42,710 bases of DNA from Smittium culicis. Taxonomy: Eukaryota; Kickxellomycota; Harpellomycetes; Harpellales; Legeriomycetaceae. The stretch's first letter is position 1. Each line of letters opens with the position of its first letter. A program made the translations under genes and the position numbers. The stretch covers positions 1-42,710 of the forward strand of contig LSSN01005778.1 of assembly GCA_001970855.1 (NCBI GenBank), in the 5' to 3' direction. Below the pieces are notes generated by a model that had not been told where the DNA came from, did not search any database, and saw nothing but the letters and a program-made list of their open reading frames with translations. This document shows positions 1 through 10,624 of the stretch, piece after piece.

Positions 1-3000
1 TTCTCTTGAAACGACCATGTGATCACCAACTTGAAAGTGATGTACTAGATTTAAAAGCTTTCCCTTTTTATCCCGCTTTCCAAATCGAACCTTTGATTTC
101 AAGTTTGTGCCGTAGTTTGTATCAAAAAAGAAATTTGCGCAATCAAGCACTTCCATATCTAGAATGCAGTCACCTTTAGAAGCTCTTTCTTCTGGAGTGA
201 GGGTCCACATCTCTGATAAAGAGGATTTGGACTCAAATTCTTCATTTTCGATCAAGTTAGTCCAGCGTTTGTAGAAATCAAGCCCTTTTTGAGTTAGCTC
301 GCCTACTTGGGAATACCAAAATTCCTCTGGTACTTTACTGGTCAAATGAGTCCCACCTTCAATAGCTTTATGAGTTAAGAAGCAAACAGAAGCAACTGGG
401 CAGTTTTTGCATGTATAAACTTTTCCAACCATCGGAGGGAGCCTTATAGTTGTGTGTTCTTTAGTATTAAGGTATAGAGCTAAGTTATTTCTAGTGCAGA
501 TAAGCTCTTTTATATAATTGATATCTTGTTTCACAACAAAGAGATCCCCATATGTTATATAAGAAAGTACACCGTGTTTAACGTTCATTTTATAACGTTC
601 AGATAACAGAAGTGTATAAATAAGAAGCTGTGCAGTGTGAGATGATTGAGAGGAGTTTCCAGGTTTTCCAGATTTTATTTCAAAAGGAATTATTTCGAAC
701 TTTTTTTGCTCAAACGGTTTGCTAAAAGAGCCTAATACAGTCATATCTATATTTCCTTTTAAGCCCAATCTAGGAGATCTAACATTTTCTTCAAAATCCA
801 CTACCTTATAAATATTTAAAGAGTTCTTTTTTTCAGGGATTTTATCTGCGAATGGTTTTTTTAAAATTGAAGGATGTTTAAAAAATTGGGAGGAGGTGGA
901 AGAATTTTTTTTGTAACCATAAATATAGTTTGAGGCAAATTCGATAATTTTTGAAATTTTTGGGGCCATTTTAGATTTAATAGTTTCCAAATCAGATTTG
1001 ATATTCCAAATTTCCTGAATGTTGTCAACTAAAATTTTATCAAGGGCTTCATCTAGCAAGTCTTCAGACCAAACGTCATTTACAGCGGCGTATTGGAATA
1101 AGGAGTGAGTGATATTACCAATGAGTAGAAGATCATAGATTTTTTTTTCAGGGTCTTGGTTAGTTTTTAGTAGATCTTCAATTACTTGGGATTTGAATTT
1201 ACTTTTTAGAACGGCCCTTCTTTGGCAAGGAAAAGCTCCAGCAAGCATTGTAGCTGGGATAAGCTCATCAGGGTGTAAAATAAATAGATAATTTGTGTGT
1301 TTGTTGAAAACAAAATGGTTTTGTTGCTTATTTTTTTCAGGGCAAGAGTCATAGCCCAAGGTTAAAGCAGGTAAAACGTTGAATAAGTCGCCTTCAAAAA
1401 TTTGTGTTTGTGACCAGAGATCTTGTAGTTGTATAATAACTTCTTTTTGTGTTTCTTCGCTAATAGCAACGATAATTTTTTCAGAGCTAGAGTTAAAAGA
1501 AAAGTCTTCATCCGCTGATCTAACAGCAACAGTTAGAAATTTTTCACAAGTAGAGTATTCCCAATCGTTTGAGGTGCGCCCGATATATTGCGATTCTAAA
1601 ATGTCTAGAAGGGCGGCTTCATGATCTTCGTTAACTAAGTCTGAAGGTTTTTTGTTTTTTGGAGGGATAGTTGAAATGCTTGAATTTTTTTCGATTTCTT
1701 GTAGTTTGAGTTCCAATTGGGCGAGATCTTCTATGTCGTCAAATGAATCAATCTCATTATCCAAAATTTCAATATTATTATTATTGTCAGTATCAGTAGA
1801 GTTTTTACGAGTAATAGAGGCAGTATTTCCCACTTTTTTAGGACTCGGGATATTTTTATCTGGAAGAGTGTGGTTTTCAATAATATTTGGTTGTAATTGA
1901 GAATTTTGAACTGCTAGCGCTTCCAAAGACTCAAAATCTAAGCAATCGAAAAAATCATCATCCAAATCGCTTATTAAATTTATTTGATTAATTTCGTTAG
2001 AGGTAGAGTCAGTTTTATTATTGAGATCTCGGCCACCAATTAAACTAATGGGGTCATGGCTCTTTATACTTTCATCGATATTGATGGATGTGGAGGATTT
2101 GTCTAAATCTTCTTTCGGGCTGGGGTGGCTAGGTGAAACAAAATCAGGAATATTATCAGCGGTATTATATAAATTCTTATTTATTGAGCTAGAATAGGAA
2201 GAGATTTCGGGATTTGAAGCAGAAGTGCTTTTTTGCGAGGAACAACTATTTAGGTTGTCACTTAGGGAAGAGCGGTTGAATTCAGGTTGGGTAATAAAGA
2301 CACTGTCTGTGTCATAAAAATTGCTGGATTCATTTTTGATAGTGAGGTTTTGGTGGGTGGAACTATTCTTTTCGATGTTCTCAGGCAATAGATCAGATAA
2401 TAGTTCACGATAGTTTAAAATTTTTTTTGTAATAATACTTCTATTTGCTAAAGCGTTAGATTTGGTTGGCGAATTTTGTAATATTAAGTGGTTATCTTTT
2501 TTAGAGTTACTTATACGAAGGCCAAAAGGCTCGTTATTTGATGTTTTAAGAGCTCTATCATCTGATATTTCAAGATTAAAAGCATTCTTAGTGTATGGGG
2601 GGCTAGAAGAGCTATTCAATCCATTATTTAAAAAACGAGATATATTGGAACCTTTTGGTTTTTCAGATATTTTTGAATTTTTAAGCTTAATTGAAGTTTT
2701 TTTATTCTTTTGGGAGGTTCTTCTCGCGTTTAATAGATTTTTTGCTAAACCTTTAGCAGCATCTAAGGGGGTAGTATGAGAATTGTTGGGAGAATCAGAG
2801 TTGCTAGATAAGTTATTGCTCTGGATAGATCTTAGTAAATTATTAGGGGGTGAATTAATCCATGAGACACGTTTAACTAGATCATTTGCAGTGAGTACAC
2901 GTTTAATAGGAGTTTTTTTGGTCTTTTTGACGTCATTAAGCTTTGGAATTTTGATTGTATTTAAGCTTTTGCTTTTATTTGAGGCATTATCTATGAGATT

Positions 3001-3216
3001 TTTTTCATATTTTTCTATTGTAAGAAAGCTCGAAGCTAGGGAGCTCTGAGGGCTTTTCTCGAAACTCGAATCTTCGTAGTTGTCTTTAAATATATCATCA
3101 GCACAAAAAGAAGTTTTGTTTTTATTATTTAGAGACTTAATAGAGCTGTTTAGAGAATCGTTTAGGTTTTTATCGAGTATATCATCGCTTGTGATTTCAA
3201 TAGTCGGATGTTGCAT
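1..3216 (-). CDS. DNA2: DNA replication ATP-dependent helicase/nuclease DNA2 (partial, N-terminal 1072 codons)
   Basis: One uninterrupted minus-strand reading frame runs from ATG at 3216 to the window edge. Residues 1 to about 540 are Ser/Asn-rich and look disordered. From about 560 the Dna2 nuclease domain begins. Four cysteines fit the Dna2 Fe-S cluster: C664 (in FPCQRRAVL), C936, C939 and C945 (CKNCPVASVC), a C-Xn-C-X2-C-X5-C pattern. The PD-(D/E)XK nuclease residues are visible as D824 (GLKGNIDMTV), E846 and K848 (FEIKSGK). After the last cysteines the frame reaches VGDHMVVSRE, the linker toward the superfamily 1 helicase domain, which lies outside the window. Known family role: 5' flap cleavage in Okazaki fragment processing and long-range end resection in double-strand break repair. 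No intron is needed in the visible part. The start is the first ATG of the open frame, but the N-terminus is poorly conserved, so the exact start is inferred. Confidence 0.93.
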   Translation of the reverse strand, partial: MQHPTIEITSDDILDKNLNDSLNSSIKSLNNKNKTSFCADDIFKDNYEDSSFEKSPQSSLASSFLTIEKYEKNLIDNASNKSKSLNTIKIPKLNDVKKTKKTPIKRVLTANDLVKRVSWINSPPNNLLRSIQSNNLSSNSDSPNNSHTTPLDAAKGLAKNLLNARRTSQKNKKTSIKLKNSKISEKPKGSNISRFLNNGLNSSSSPPYTKNAFNLEISDDRALKTSNNEPFGLRISNSKKDNHLILQNSPTKSNALANRSIITKKILNYRELLSDLLPENIEKNSSTHQNLTIKNESSNFYDTDSVFITQPEFNRSSLSDNLNSCSSQKSTSASNPEISSYSSSINKNLYNTADNIPDFVSPSHPSPKEDLDKSSTSINIDESIKSHDPISLIGGRDLNNKTDSTSNEINQINLISDLDDDFFDCLDFESLEALAVQNSQLQPNIIENHTLPDKNIPSPKKVGNTASITRKNSTDTDNNNNIEILDNEIDSFDDIEDLAQLELKLQEIEKNSSISTIPPKNKKPSDLVNEDHEAALLDILESQYIGRTSNDWEYSTCEKFLTVAVRSADEDFSFNSSSEKIIVAISEETQKEVIIQLQDLWSQTQIFEGDLFNVLPALTLGYDSCPEKNKQQNHFVFNKHTNYLFILHPDELIPATMLAGAFPCQRRAVLKSKFKSQVIEDLLKTNQDPEKKIYDLLLIGNITHSLFQYAAVNDVWSEDLLDEALDKILVDNIQEIWNIKSDLETIKSKMAPKISKIIEFASNYIYGYKKNSSTSSQFFKHPSILKKPFADKIPEKKNSLNIYKVVDFEENVRSPRLGLKGNIDMTVLGSFSKPFEQKKFEIIPFEIKSGKPGNSSQSSHTAQLLIYTLLLSERYKMNVKHGVLSYITYGDLFVVKQDINYIKELICTRNNLALYLNTKEHTTIRLPPMVGKVYTCKNCPVASVCFLTHKAIEGGTHLTSKVPEEFWYSQVGELTQKGLDFYKRWTNLIENEEFESKSSLSEMWTLTPEERASKGDCILDMEVLDCANFFFDTNYGTNLKSKVRFGKRDKKGKLLNLVHHFQVGDHMVVSRE

Positions 3217-4439
3217 TAAATAATAAATTTATTTGAAATTATATTTACAGCTTATAAATATACTTTAAAATTTTAAAATTTTTAATATTTTCTTGGGATA
3301 ATATATATAGCAATTGAATCTTTAGTGAAGGGTAGGCATAAAGCAAGAACACTAGAGAATGTTTAATTGATTAGATGGTAAATAAAGATTTGCATGAAGT
3401 AAATAGTGTTTATGAGAGATATGAAGAGCGTTGTTGAGAGTTTGGCAAAGGCTATAAAATTAGTGGCATTAAGATTCAATAACGATTTGGGACAAATATT
3501 CTAAACTTTGAAAAAAAAATATATAAAAATAAAAGTTTTTTTTGACTAAAAGTGGAAAGCGAGACAAGTGATTGGCTGATACTATTGTTATTTATTCTAA
3601 TTAGTTAAAATGTAATAAACAGAGTAAAAATGGAAAGAAAATTCGATTTTTCTGTTATTTCAAAATTGATCTAAATGCTACATGCCTATAGTGCAGTTTT
3701 TAACAGCTATTGGTGCAAAGATAAAAGTTCAATAAAAAGATTATCTGTTCACATGTGTAGTAAATGCCTTGTAAAACGTGCTGTATCTATTATATGCTTT
3801 CTATTTAGTTTTCTATACACTTTTAATTGCTCTTTCAGAACTTTTATTTTTTAAATTTTTAACTAAGGTGCAATTTTTTTAGAAATTAATAGTAAAAATT
3901 AAATTATGAGTCTACGTATAAGAGCTAAAATAAAAAAGAGAAAAGTATGGCCAAACTTGAATTTTTTTTGAGAAGCTTGAATACTAAGCATTTCTACATT
4001 TCGCTAAACTACAAAATTTATTTATGAAATGCAAAAATTCAGATGAAGTTATTCTTCGTGGCGAACTACTGCACAAATGTTTAATTAAAACCATTTAGGA
4101 CTAGCCAAATCGTAAATACACATAACTGGCTACAAATAATACTAGTTTAGTATTTCTATGGTTATTAGTCAATACTAACTAATTATATTATCGGTAATAT
4201 TTCCAATTTTTTTTATTGATAATTGTAATTGGATTATTACGTAAAACGGCGTAGTTTTACATCAGGATAGGAAATATGGAACGATAATAATACCTAAAGA
4301 TAGTAAACAGCCAGTAGAAAGACTAGAAATATTCCCATTATCCTTGTTTTATACCTTTTTTTTATAAGCTAGAAAAAAATATACGGAGGCCTTAGGGAGT
4401 TTTACAGTCCTTTTGACTATATTTTTGCTATAGCCTGCA
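3217..4439. other. Divergent intergenic region between DNA2 and the methyltransferase gene
   Basis: I see no coding segment here. The sequence is AT-rich, with many A/T runs. A CCAAT box in the DNA2 orientation (ATTGGC on the plus strand at 3571-3576, reading AGCCAATCA on the minus strand) lies about 355 bp upstream of the DNA2 start. A TA-rich stretch at 3300-3310 is nearer the gene. The region probably holds the 5' leader and promoter of DNA2. Confidence 0.5.
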
Positions 4440-4617
4440 AAGCTATATCCAATCTATAAGAAATTAATTCAGCTATTTCATTTATTGGCTTATTTTATTT
4501 CATTATTAAAGTATAAAAGCCCACAAAGATCCCCTAAATAGAATGTTTGTAAGTTCGGTTCCAAGATTGAATAGCTAAAATCGATAAGAGGAGAGAATCA
4601 CAGGTAGACGGTAGAAA
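4440..4617 (+). promoter_or_regulatory. Probable promoter of the methyltransferase gene (two CCAAT boxes, TATA box)
   Basis: Three core-promoter-like elements occur in a compact order. TATCCAATC lies at 4446-4454, an inverted CCAAT box (ATTGGC) at 4484-4489, and TATAAAAG at 4512-4519, about 100 bp before the ATG at 4618. CCAAT boxes are bound by the fungal HAP/NF-Y complex. The arrangement is seen directly; its function is inferred. Confidence 0.45.
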
Positions 4618-5448
4618 ATGGCAGCGTTGAATGCGAGTGCGAATGCGAATGCGAATGCGAATACGAATCTGAATCTGAATGTGAATGTGAATGTAAGTGC
4701 AGTTTCGTACGACTCTAAAGAATACTGGGTGTCGAGGTTTGAGAGGGAGGAGAGCTTCGAGTGGCTTCTAGACTACGTGAAACTCAAACCCATTCTCGAA
4801 AAGTACTGCTGCAAAAGCAACTCGATCCTCAACCTGGGCTGCGGCAATTCGCTGATACCCTTGCACCTGTACGACGAAGGCTATTATGGGCAATCGCTAA
4901 ATTTGGACTACTGCGAAAACGTTATCCAAAAAATGCGCGATTTTGCGCAAACCAGGTACTCGCCTGAGCAAATGAACCAAGGTAATTGGCTGTTGTATTT
5001 TAATCTCTGTTTCCCTGATTTAATCACTTTGATTCAAACGTATTTCGGCTTTTAATTATAATGCTTTCATATTTATTTAGAGTGCTTTCCTAAATGGGCA
5101 GTGGCTGACGTGACGGATATGGAAAATGTCGAAAACTGCTCTTTTGATGTTGTTTTTGATAAAAGTACTGCGGATTGCTTATCCTGCCTTGACAATGACG
5201 GGTTGGCTCTCAGGAAGTACGAGTCTGAAGTCTACCGCGTATGTAAAGACAATGGGTGTTGGATATCTGTTTCTTACTCCAAACATCGCTGGGAGAATTT
5301 AGATTTCGAAAGCAAATGGCTCCTCACTGTTGATTCCGTCGAATGCTCTGATGATAACGTACTGCAGTCAGACACAAGCTTCAATACCTCCAGGCCTAAA
5401 CAGTACCAATACATCTATATTTTCAAGAAAATACCTCAAAATCTCTAA
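4618..5448 (+). CDS. EEF1AKMT4/METTL13-like SAM-dependent lysine methyltransferase
   Basis: Exons are 4618-4981 and 5081-5448, joined by a 99-bp intron (GTAATT...TTTAG), giving 243 residues. Residues about 66-85 carry SAM-binding motif I (ILNLGCGNSLIPLHLYDEGY), and exon 2 carries the acidic post-motif segment FDVVFDKSTADCL followed by EVYRVCKDNGCWISVSYS. These features, and the C-terminal RPKQYQYIYIFKK, match the family of small class I methyltransferases that includes human EEF1AKMT4 and the N-terminal part of METTL13; these modify lysines of elongation factor 1A. The exact substrate here is inference. The N-terminal 26 residues are an Asn-X repeat encoded by a hexanucleotide array, so the real start could be at a later methionine-free point, but 4618 is the only ATG upstream of the domain in frame. 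Local GC is higher than in the neighbours. Confidence 0.85.
4629..4694 (+). repeat. Hexanucleotide tandem repeat (GAATGC/GAATGT) coding Asn-X repeats
   Basis: Eleven 6-bp units of the form GAATNN (GAATGC, GAATCT and GAATGT classes, one GAGTGC variant) lie in frame in the first exon of the methyltransferase gene. They encode alternating Asn with Ala, Thr, Leu or Val. The drift from GC to CT to GT units suggests successive local expansions. Confidence 0.9.
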
Positions 5449-6273
5449 ACTATATACATACATATACTATATCCCTTCACTCTATATCTTTATACTCTCA
5501 ATAATCAGTATTCTCTTTTCCACAATATATTCAATATTCATAATTCAATACTAATTATACAATACACATTATTCAATATACATTATACTTTATTCAAAAT
5601 CCTATAAACTTATGCTATGTTTCAGAAAGTTCATGAAACATTTATTAAAAGTACAACTAATTTAACCTGTGAGTACCTTCCCTTCCTAACTTTCCACGCT
5701 TACCTACATTACATTACATGAAATCATCGCAAACAAATATTTGAAGTTGTCTTCTTTTGACTTTTCACATTTTTTAAACAACTAGTGACATTTCCATTAG
5801 GTTGGGAAAGGCCAACTAAGCTTTCGTCTCTTCTACTCCTTTTTTATATTTGATCTACATCTTTTTAGTGTCACGTATAGGGGAGAGAAGAGGAGGAGGG
5901 GAGGGCGCTGTTATAATCGCACTCGAAATAAATTACCTAGAAAACTTAAAACCTAACTTTATATCTCCAATTTTTAGATTTAAACAGTTTTTTTATTTTT
6001 ATCTTAGACTACTTTTTTCCCCCTCCCACCAAACAGTAATCAACAATAGAAGGATTATACCCCGTCTTTTTTATTTATGCGCCAAAAGCGTGTTTAATCA
6101 CAATTTTTCAAATCAATCAGCTTAGTATATCAATGTACATATCTGCTACTCTTTAAAAACAAAATTCCCTTTGAAAAAACTACTATTATTAATATTATTA
6201 ATATTTATAACGTCCACACTTTACTCGCGTTTAAATTTGTATTATTAAAAATGCTCATACCCTAAACTCTTTG
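5449..6273. other. Intergenic region, methyltransferase 3' end to dioxygenase promoter
   Basis: I find no supported gene. The first part is rich in ATA/TATTCA motifs typical of a 3' UTR and polyadenylation zone. A purine-rich block (GGGGAGAGAAGAGGAGGAGGGGAG at about 5880-5903) is the only notable compositional change. A 91-codon open frame at 5850-6125 has no recognisable domain and was not accepted as a gene. Confidence 0.5.
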
Positions 6274-6320
6274 TTTTTATTTTTTATTTTTTATTTTTTA
6301 TTTTTTATTTTTTATTTTTA
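6274..6320 (+). repeat. Heptanucleotide repeat (TTTTTTA)n in the dioxygenase 5' leader
   Basis: A spaces T runs at 7-bp intervals (A at 6279, 6286, 6293, 6300, 6307, 6314, then 6320). The array ends 10 bp before the accepted start codon at 6331. An upstream in-frame ATG-like extension through the repeat would add only Phe/Tyr repeats and is not taken as coding. Confidence 0.85.
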
Positions 6321-6330
6321 CAAATTCAAA

Positions 6331-7821
6331 ATGAGAAAACTTAGCGCTAACGAGTTAATTAATTTCAAAAATAATGGATTTTTGGTTGTCAATCACGTTT
6401 TAAACCCTCATGAGATATCATACTTAAAAGAAGAAGCGATCGATCTAACTAACAGATACATGGAACAGGGCGATTTAGAAACTGATTTCGGCTGTATTGT
6501 AGGTAACGTCTAATATTATATACACGCAAAACCATTTAGCACTCATGTCCCCTTCATTTTTAACATACTATCATCACTTCTCATACCTTTGTTTTTATTC
6601 TTTTATTCAGAGCCGTTTGGTTTGGACTCCGAGTACGACGAATTTAAACAAACAAACAAATTGCATTTCCACAACAAGTCTGAATTCGACGCCCAACGTA
6701 CCAAAATAAAATCTATTGCCAGCTTGCAAATCATAAAAAAATACGCGTCTATCGCCAAACAGCTTTTAGACGACCAAAAAAGCGTGTTTCTGGTTAGTTG
6801 AAAGCTTCTCTTTCTATCTATAACTTTTTTTTCTTTCCCACCTCCTGCTCTTAATAGCTCTTGTATACAACTATCTATTCCGCCCAGCCTGAAAATATAG
6901 GATTTAAGTCTAACCTGTTCATTTTACCATAAATTTTTATCCTTCTTGCAGTTCAACGAGCAATATATAGTGAAACCGCCTAAATCTTCTGCAAAATTTT
7001 TCTGGCACCAGGTAATTTAATACAATCCAAAAAAAAATTAATAATAATAATAGTCAATATCTCTGGCTTTAATCCATTTTTCTGTTCTATCTGAAATTTA
7101 GGATAGGCTGTTTTTGAAGGACTGTATAGGGTTTAAAGTCCCTTTCGTTAGCTGCTGGACACCTCTTCAGGATGTATCCAATGTAAGAAAAAAGTACATA
7201 TTTTATATTCACGTACTAGTAATAGACTTCAGGTTGATTTTAACATTACTTTTTTACTCATACATAATATTTGAACTTTTCTTTTTCTTTGGATCACATT
7301 GTTAAGAATAATGGAACACTCATTATAAAGCCTTTAAATCAAGAGTTAGAATCAGGTAACTTATTTATCTATTTCTCAGCATTATTTTTTGAATCGTGGC
7401 ACTCTAATGATACATAATTTTATTTTAAACGCTAATATTTCCTGTAATGTATCAATTATTATTATTTAATTCTCATTGAAAATTCTTATAATGCTCGAAA
7501 ACGTATCTATTTTTAGATATTAATAATGAGGCAGCTGGTGTCTTACATGATCAAAAAGCTAACAACGAAAGTTTTGTTCACATAAATCAATTTGATAAAT
7601 CGAACATTAATTGTGAAAATATTTATACTGCTAATATAGACGCGGGCTCCGTGGTTTTCTTATCAAGCAATGTGCCACATTGTAGCTGTGAGAATGGATC
7701 TTCTTCTTTTAGATATTGTTATATGCCCCAATTCTCAAGATCACCAATACTAAAATCAACTCAGAATGACTTAAACACGCTTGATCCAGATAATCTAGTA
7801 GCTTTTGCCGTAGAATTTTAA
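6331..7821 (+). CDS. Phytanoyl-CoA dioxygenase (PhyH) family protein
   Basis: Six exons: 6331-6502, 6611-6792, 6952-7011, 7102-7182, 7307-7355 and 7517-7821, all with GT...AG borders and consistent phases, give 282 residues. The N-terminus (LINFKNNGFLVVNHVL) matches the usual start of PhyH-fold Fe(II)/2-oxoglutarate dioxygenases. The metal-binding HxD is H137-Q-D139 (FFWHQDRLFL), followed by VPFVSCWTPLQDVSNNNGTL, the typical W-x-x-L-D...NG-x-L strand. The distal metal histidine is H236 (SSNVPHCSC) and the candidate 2-oxoglutarate arginine is R247. Length suits the family (about 280-300). The substrate cannot be read from sequence: members hydroxylate phytanoyl-CoA, other acyl or small-molecule substrates. 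The C-terminus VAFAVEF is not a PTS1 peroxisomal signal. It is convergent with RAD51, 170 bp apart. Confidence 0.85.
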
Positions 7822-7991
7822 AATTCATTATTGTTATTGCAATCAAATAAATAAAAAAGGCTTTTGTATTTTTAATTTATTATACAGATAACCAGTAAAA
7901 TACAAATTAATTATTTTTTATATTATACTGGGCTGATTTAACGTGGTAGAATATTAAATAAAATAACAATAAAAAAATTAAAATGATAAAT
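7822..7991. terminator. Shared convergent 3' region of the dioxygenase and RAD51 genes
   Basis: Only 170 bp separate the two stop codons. An AATAAATAAA-type signal lies about 25 bp after the dioxygenase stop (near 7845-7855). The minus strand also carries AATAAA-like hexamers around 7877-7882. Overlapping 3' UTRs are likely. Confidence 0.45.
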
Positions 7992-9463
7992 CTAATCTTT
8001 AGCATCATTAATACCGCCCTCTGTGATAGCAAACATTGCCTCAGCTTCTGGGAGGCAAGGCGAGTCGTAAATTTTGCAAATTCTATTTTCCCCTCTTCCT
8101 TTGCGTAAAGAAAGACGTGTTGTAGAAGCGTGAGCAATTATATTACCTCCAATTGGCTTTTTGGGGTCTGCTGTAAACATTGCCATTCCTCCATCGACTT
8201 GTGCTACAACTTGATTAGTGATGACTACAGCTACGCCAAACTATTTAATAAAAAATAAATGTAAATTTACAGTAAACTAATTAAAAATACGAATTTTTTT
8301 TAAAAATAATAGGAAAAAAAATCACTTCGTCGGCTAATCTAAGTAACATTCTTAAAAAACGAGCCATATGCATTTGTCTAGCAGAAAGTTCTCCTCTACC
8401 AGAGTAATCAGTTCTATATAAAGAGGTAGCGCTGTCTACGATTAGTAAGGCGAATCTTGATTCAGACATCATTGCGGAAGCTTGGATTAGGAGGGCAGTT
8501 TGGTGATCTGAATTATAAGCTCTTGCATAAGCTATGTTATCTAAAACCTCAGATCCTTCTAAACCATATCTAGAGGCAGTATGAATTTGTATATTACTAA
8601 CAAATTACAGAAGGTCAAAAAAAAAAAATTAAAGGCGAATACCTATTGGCAACATCTAAAATTCTATTTGTTCTAAAAGTTCCTTCAGTGTCAATATATA
8701 AGCACTTTCCTTCACCGCCGCCCATGTCAACTGGTAGCTAGAAAATATAACAAATAGAATGACGTTAATAAAATAAACTATTGAATACTTATTGGATATA
8801 ATTGTATATTAGTAAATAAAAAAAGTATTTAAACCTGGCATGTAACTGCTAAGGTGTGGCAAATCTGACTCTTTCCTGTACGAAATTCACCAAAAATTTC
8901 AGTTATAGAACCAGTTTCAAAACCACCACCTAAGAGTTTATCCAATTCAGTAGACCCTGTTGTTATAGATATCATTTCAGATCTTCGTTGATGATAATCA
9001 GATGCAGTGGTAAATCCCATGGGTACTAATTTTGCAGCTATAAAAAAGAGAAAGAAAAAAATATTAGTAATGCGAAATATGGGGGGCGATTGAGGGTCGC
9101 TGAATTGTAAAAATATAAAGGTATTGTGAAATAATGAAATCACCTTCTATAATTAGCTTATCTACTTTAGTTTCAGCAAAACCTTTAATGGTTAATAGTT
9201 GTTTTTTTGGGGTGTAAGCTACTGATTCGATCGTGAAATACCCTGCATCTATAAGCTTCTTAACGTCATTTGCGCTAATTCCCACTTCCTAGCAACAGAG
9301 AATAATAGGTGAATAAAACAATAGCTAAAAAGAATAAATTTATTGATTAACATACTTCGAATTTGTGAATGCTTAATGGCCCTGCAACGCCTTCTTCTTC
9401 ATCGATGGTTTCGTAGTTATCTTGTTCTACATCGATTTCTTCTACTGATTCTTGGCGGGACAT
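7992..9463 (-). CDS. RAD51: DNA repair recombinase RAD51
   Basis: Six exons on the minus strand (9463-9356, 9288-9144, 9037-8835, 8737-8643, 8569-8326, 8240-7992) give 347 residues with consistent phases and GT...AG borders. Two donors are GTGATT. Residues 1-30 are acidic, as in fungal Rad51, followed by a helix-hairpin-helix domain ([15 protein letters not shown]). The Walker A motif is GEFRTGKS at residues 134-141 and Walker B is LLIVD ending at D229. [20 protein letters not shown] and the C-terminal [20 protein letters not shown] are near-identical to known Rad51. [20 protein letters not shown] favours RAD51 over DMC1. The protein forms ATP-dependent filaments on single-stranded DNA and catalyses strand exchange in the nucleus. 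No frameshift or missing catalytic residue is visible, so the gene appears functional. Confidence 0.97.
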
Positions 9464-10624
9464 ATCGAAATGAAATTTATATGTGAAGAGTAAAGGGTTG
9501 ATATGCTTATGAGATTATATAAGAGGATAGGTAAGCTACTTTTATTATTATATCGTGTTATGTATGTGGAGGGATTTATAATAGTTTATATACTTTTAAT
9601 ATTTGACCTCGCAATAAAAAAACAGTGTGGTATATGTATAGAATATTATGTATAGTATTTTATATTAATATATAAAGTTTATTTTTGAGTGCGTTTAGTG
9701 ATTATTTCTTAAATGTTAAGAAAAAACAAAATCGTAGAAAATCGTAGTTTGAAATAAAACAATTAATTAAAGCTTTTAAAAAAAATTACACTTTTTTTAT
9801 GTATTGATGCTTCTGGAATTGGTATGTATGATTGGCTTAATTTGATTGCTGTTATAGAAAATCCGCAGTTAAATAAATGGAAAAAACGCTAAAATTTATA
9901 TATATTTTCTACCAATTAGCGGTTTTATTATCGGTGTCTCCAATAAATGCTTGTGTTTTCTATTAGTAAAATTTAGCCTATATTTAATATTTTCTACATT
10001 CGAGTATTAATCAATAATAGCATATAAATTGCCAAGCACTATCTATCACTGTTAATCAAATTTAATTCAGCTTAAAGCTATTTTTTTTAAACTGATATCA
10101 ATAAACCTTTATTATCTTATAAATAAAGCTGAAGAATTTCCAATATGCATTGGAGTTATAGATACCGGTGGCGCACACAGCATTTTACTTTATGATAAAT
10201 CTCTCTCAACTCAAGCACATCACAAATGATTATCTGTGTTATCATACAAGATTAACTGTTTGAGTTATACACATAGTCCATAATTAGTATTAGTTATTAA
10301 TTCTAGCAAGCGCGGTAAAGTAAATTTGTACCTTTATTAAAGTAAAGCGCTATGGATTTGTCATTGATAAGATATGCACATGGTGTAAAATAAATTTACT
10401 TTGGTGGAAATAAGTTTATATGATAAAGTTTATATCCATTCATACAATTTACAAAAGCTACAAACCAAATATATAATTGTATAATCAGGGTAATAACAAC
10501 ATGCCTATCCATCTGTAGTATAAATAAGATTAAATAGATATCTCATTTATGCGTGCATATCAATAAAGTTTACAAGAATATAATATATAAATATTTGCTG
10601 ATTTTAATAAAGTGGTGAATTTTC
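9464..10624. other. Intergenic region upstream of RAD51 and downstream of the transporter gene
   Basis: No intact gene is visible. The RAD51 promoter should lie at the low-coordinate side. ATTGGC at about 9831-9836 reads as a CCAAT box in the RAD51 orientation. A short plus-strand frame around 9791-9890 (with CIDASGIGMYDWLN) and another around 10104-10229 (with IDTGGAHSIL) hint at retroelement relics; see the separate entry. Confidence 0.4.
10104..10229 (+). pseudogene. Possible relic of a retropepsin-like (DTG) protease from an LTR retrotransposon
   Basis: A plus-strand open stretch of about 40 codons ending in TGA contains PICIGVIDTGGAHSILLYDK. The core IDTG(G/A)xHS resembles the active-site strand of LTR-retrotransposon aspartic proteases, which usually read hIDTGAxxSh. 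No flanking second catalytic loop or reverse transcriptase could be read, and the frame is short, so this could be chance. The motif is seen; the assignment is a weak inference. Confidence 0.25.

Noticed and set aside
1379..3049. Plus-strand open frames of 80-105 codons
   Set aside because: They are antisense shadows of the well-supported DNA2 frame.
5850..6125. 91-codon plus-strand open frame with a purine-rich start
   Set aside because: No recognisable motif, AT-driven composition, located in an intergenic spacer; no promoter or splice context supports it.
6271..6330. Start of the dioxygenase within the T-rich heptamer repeat
   Set aside because: It would add only Phe/Tyr repeats; the ATG at 6331 directly precedes the conserved N-terminus.
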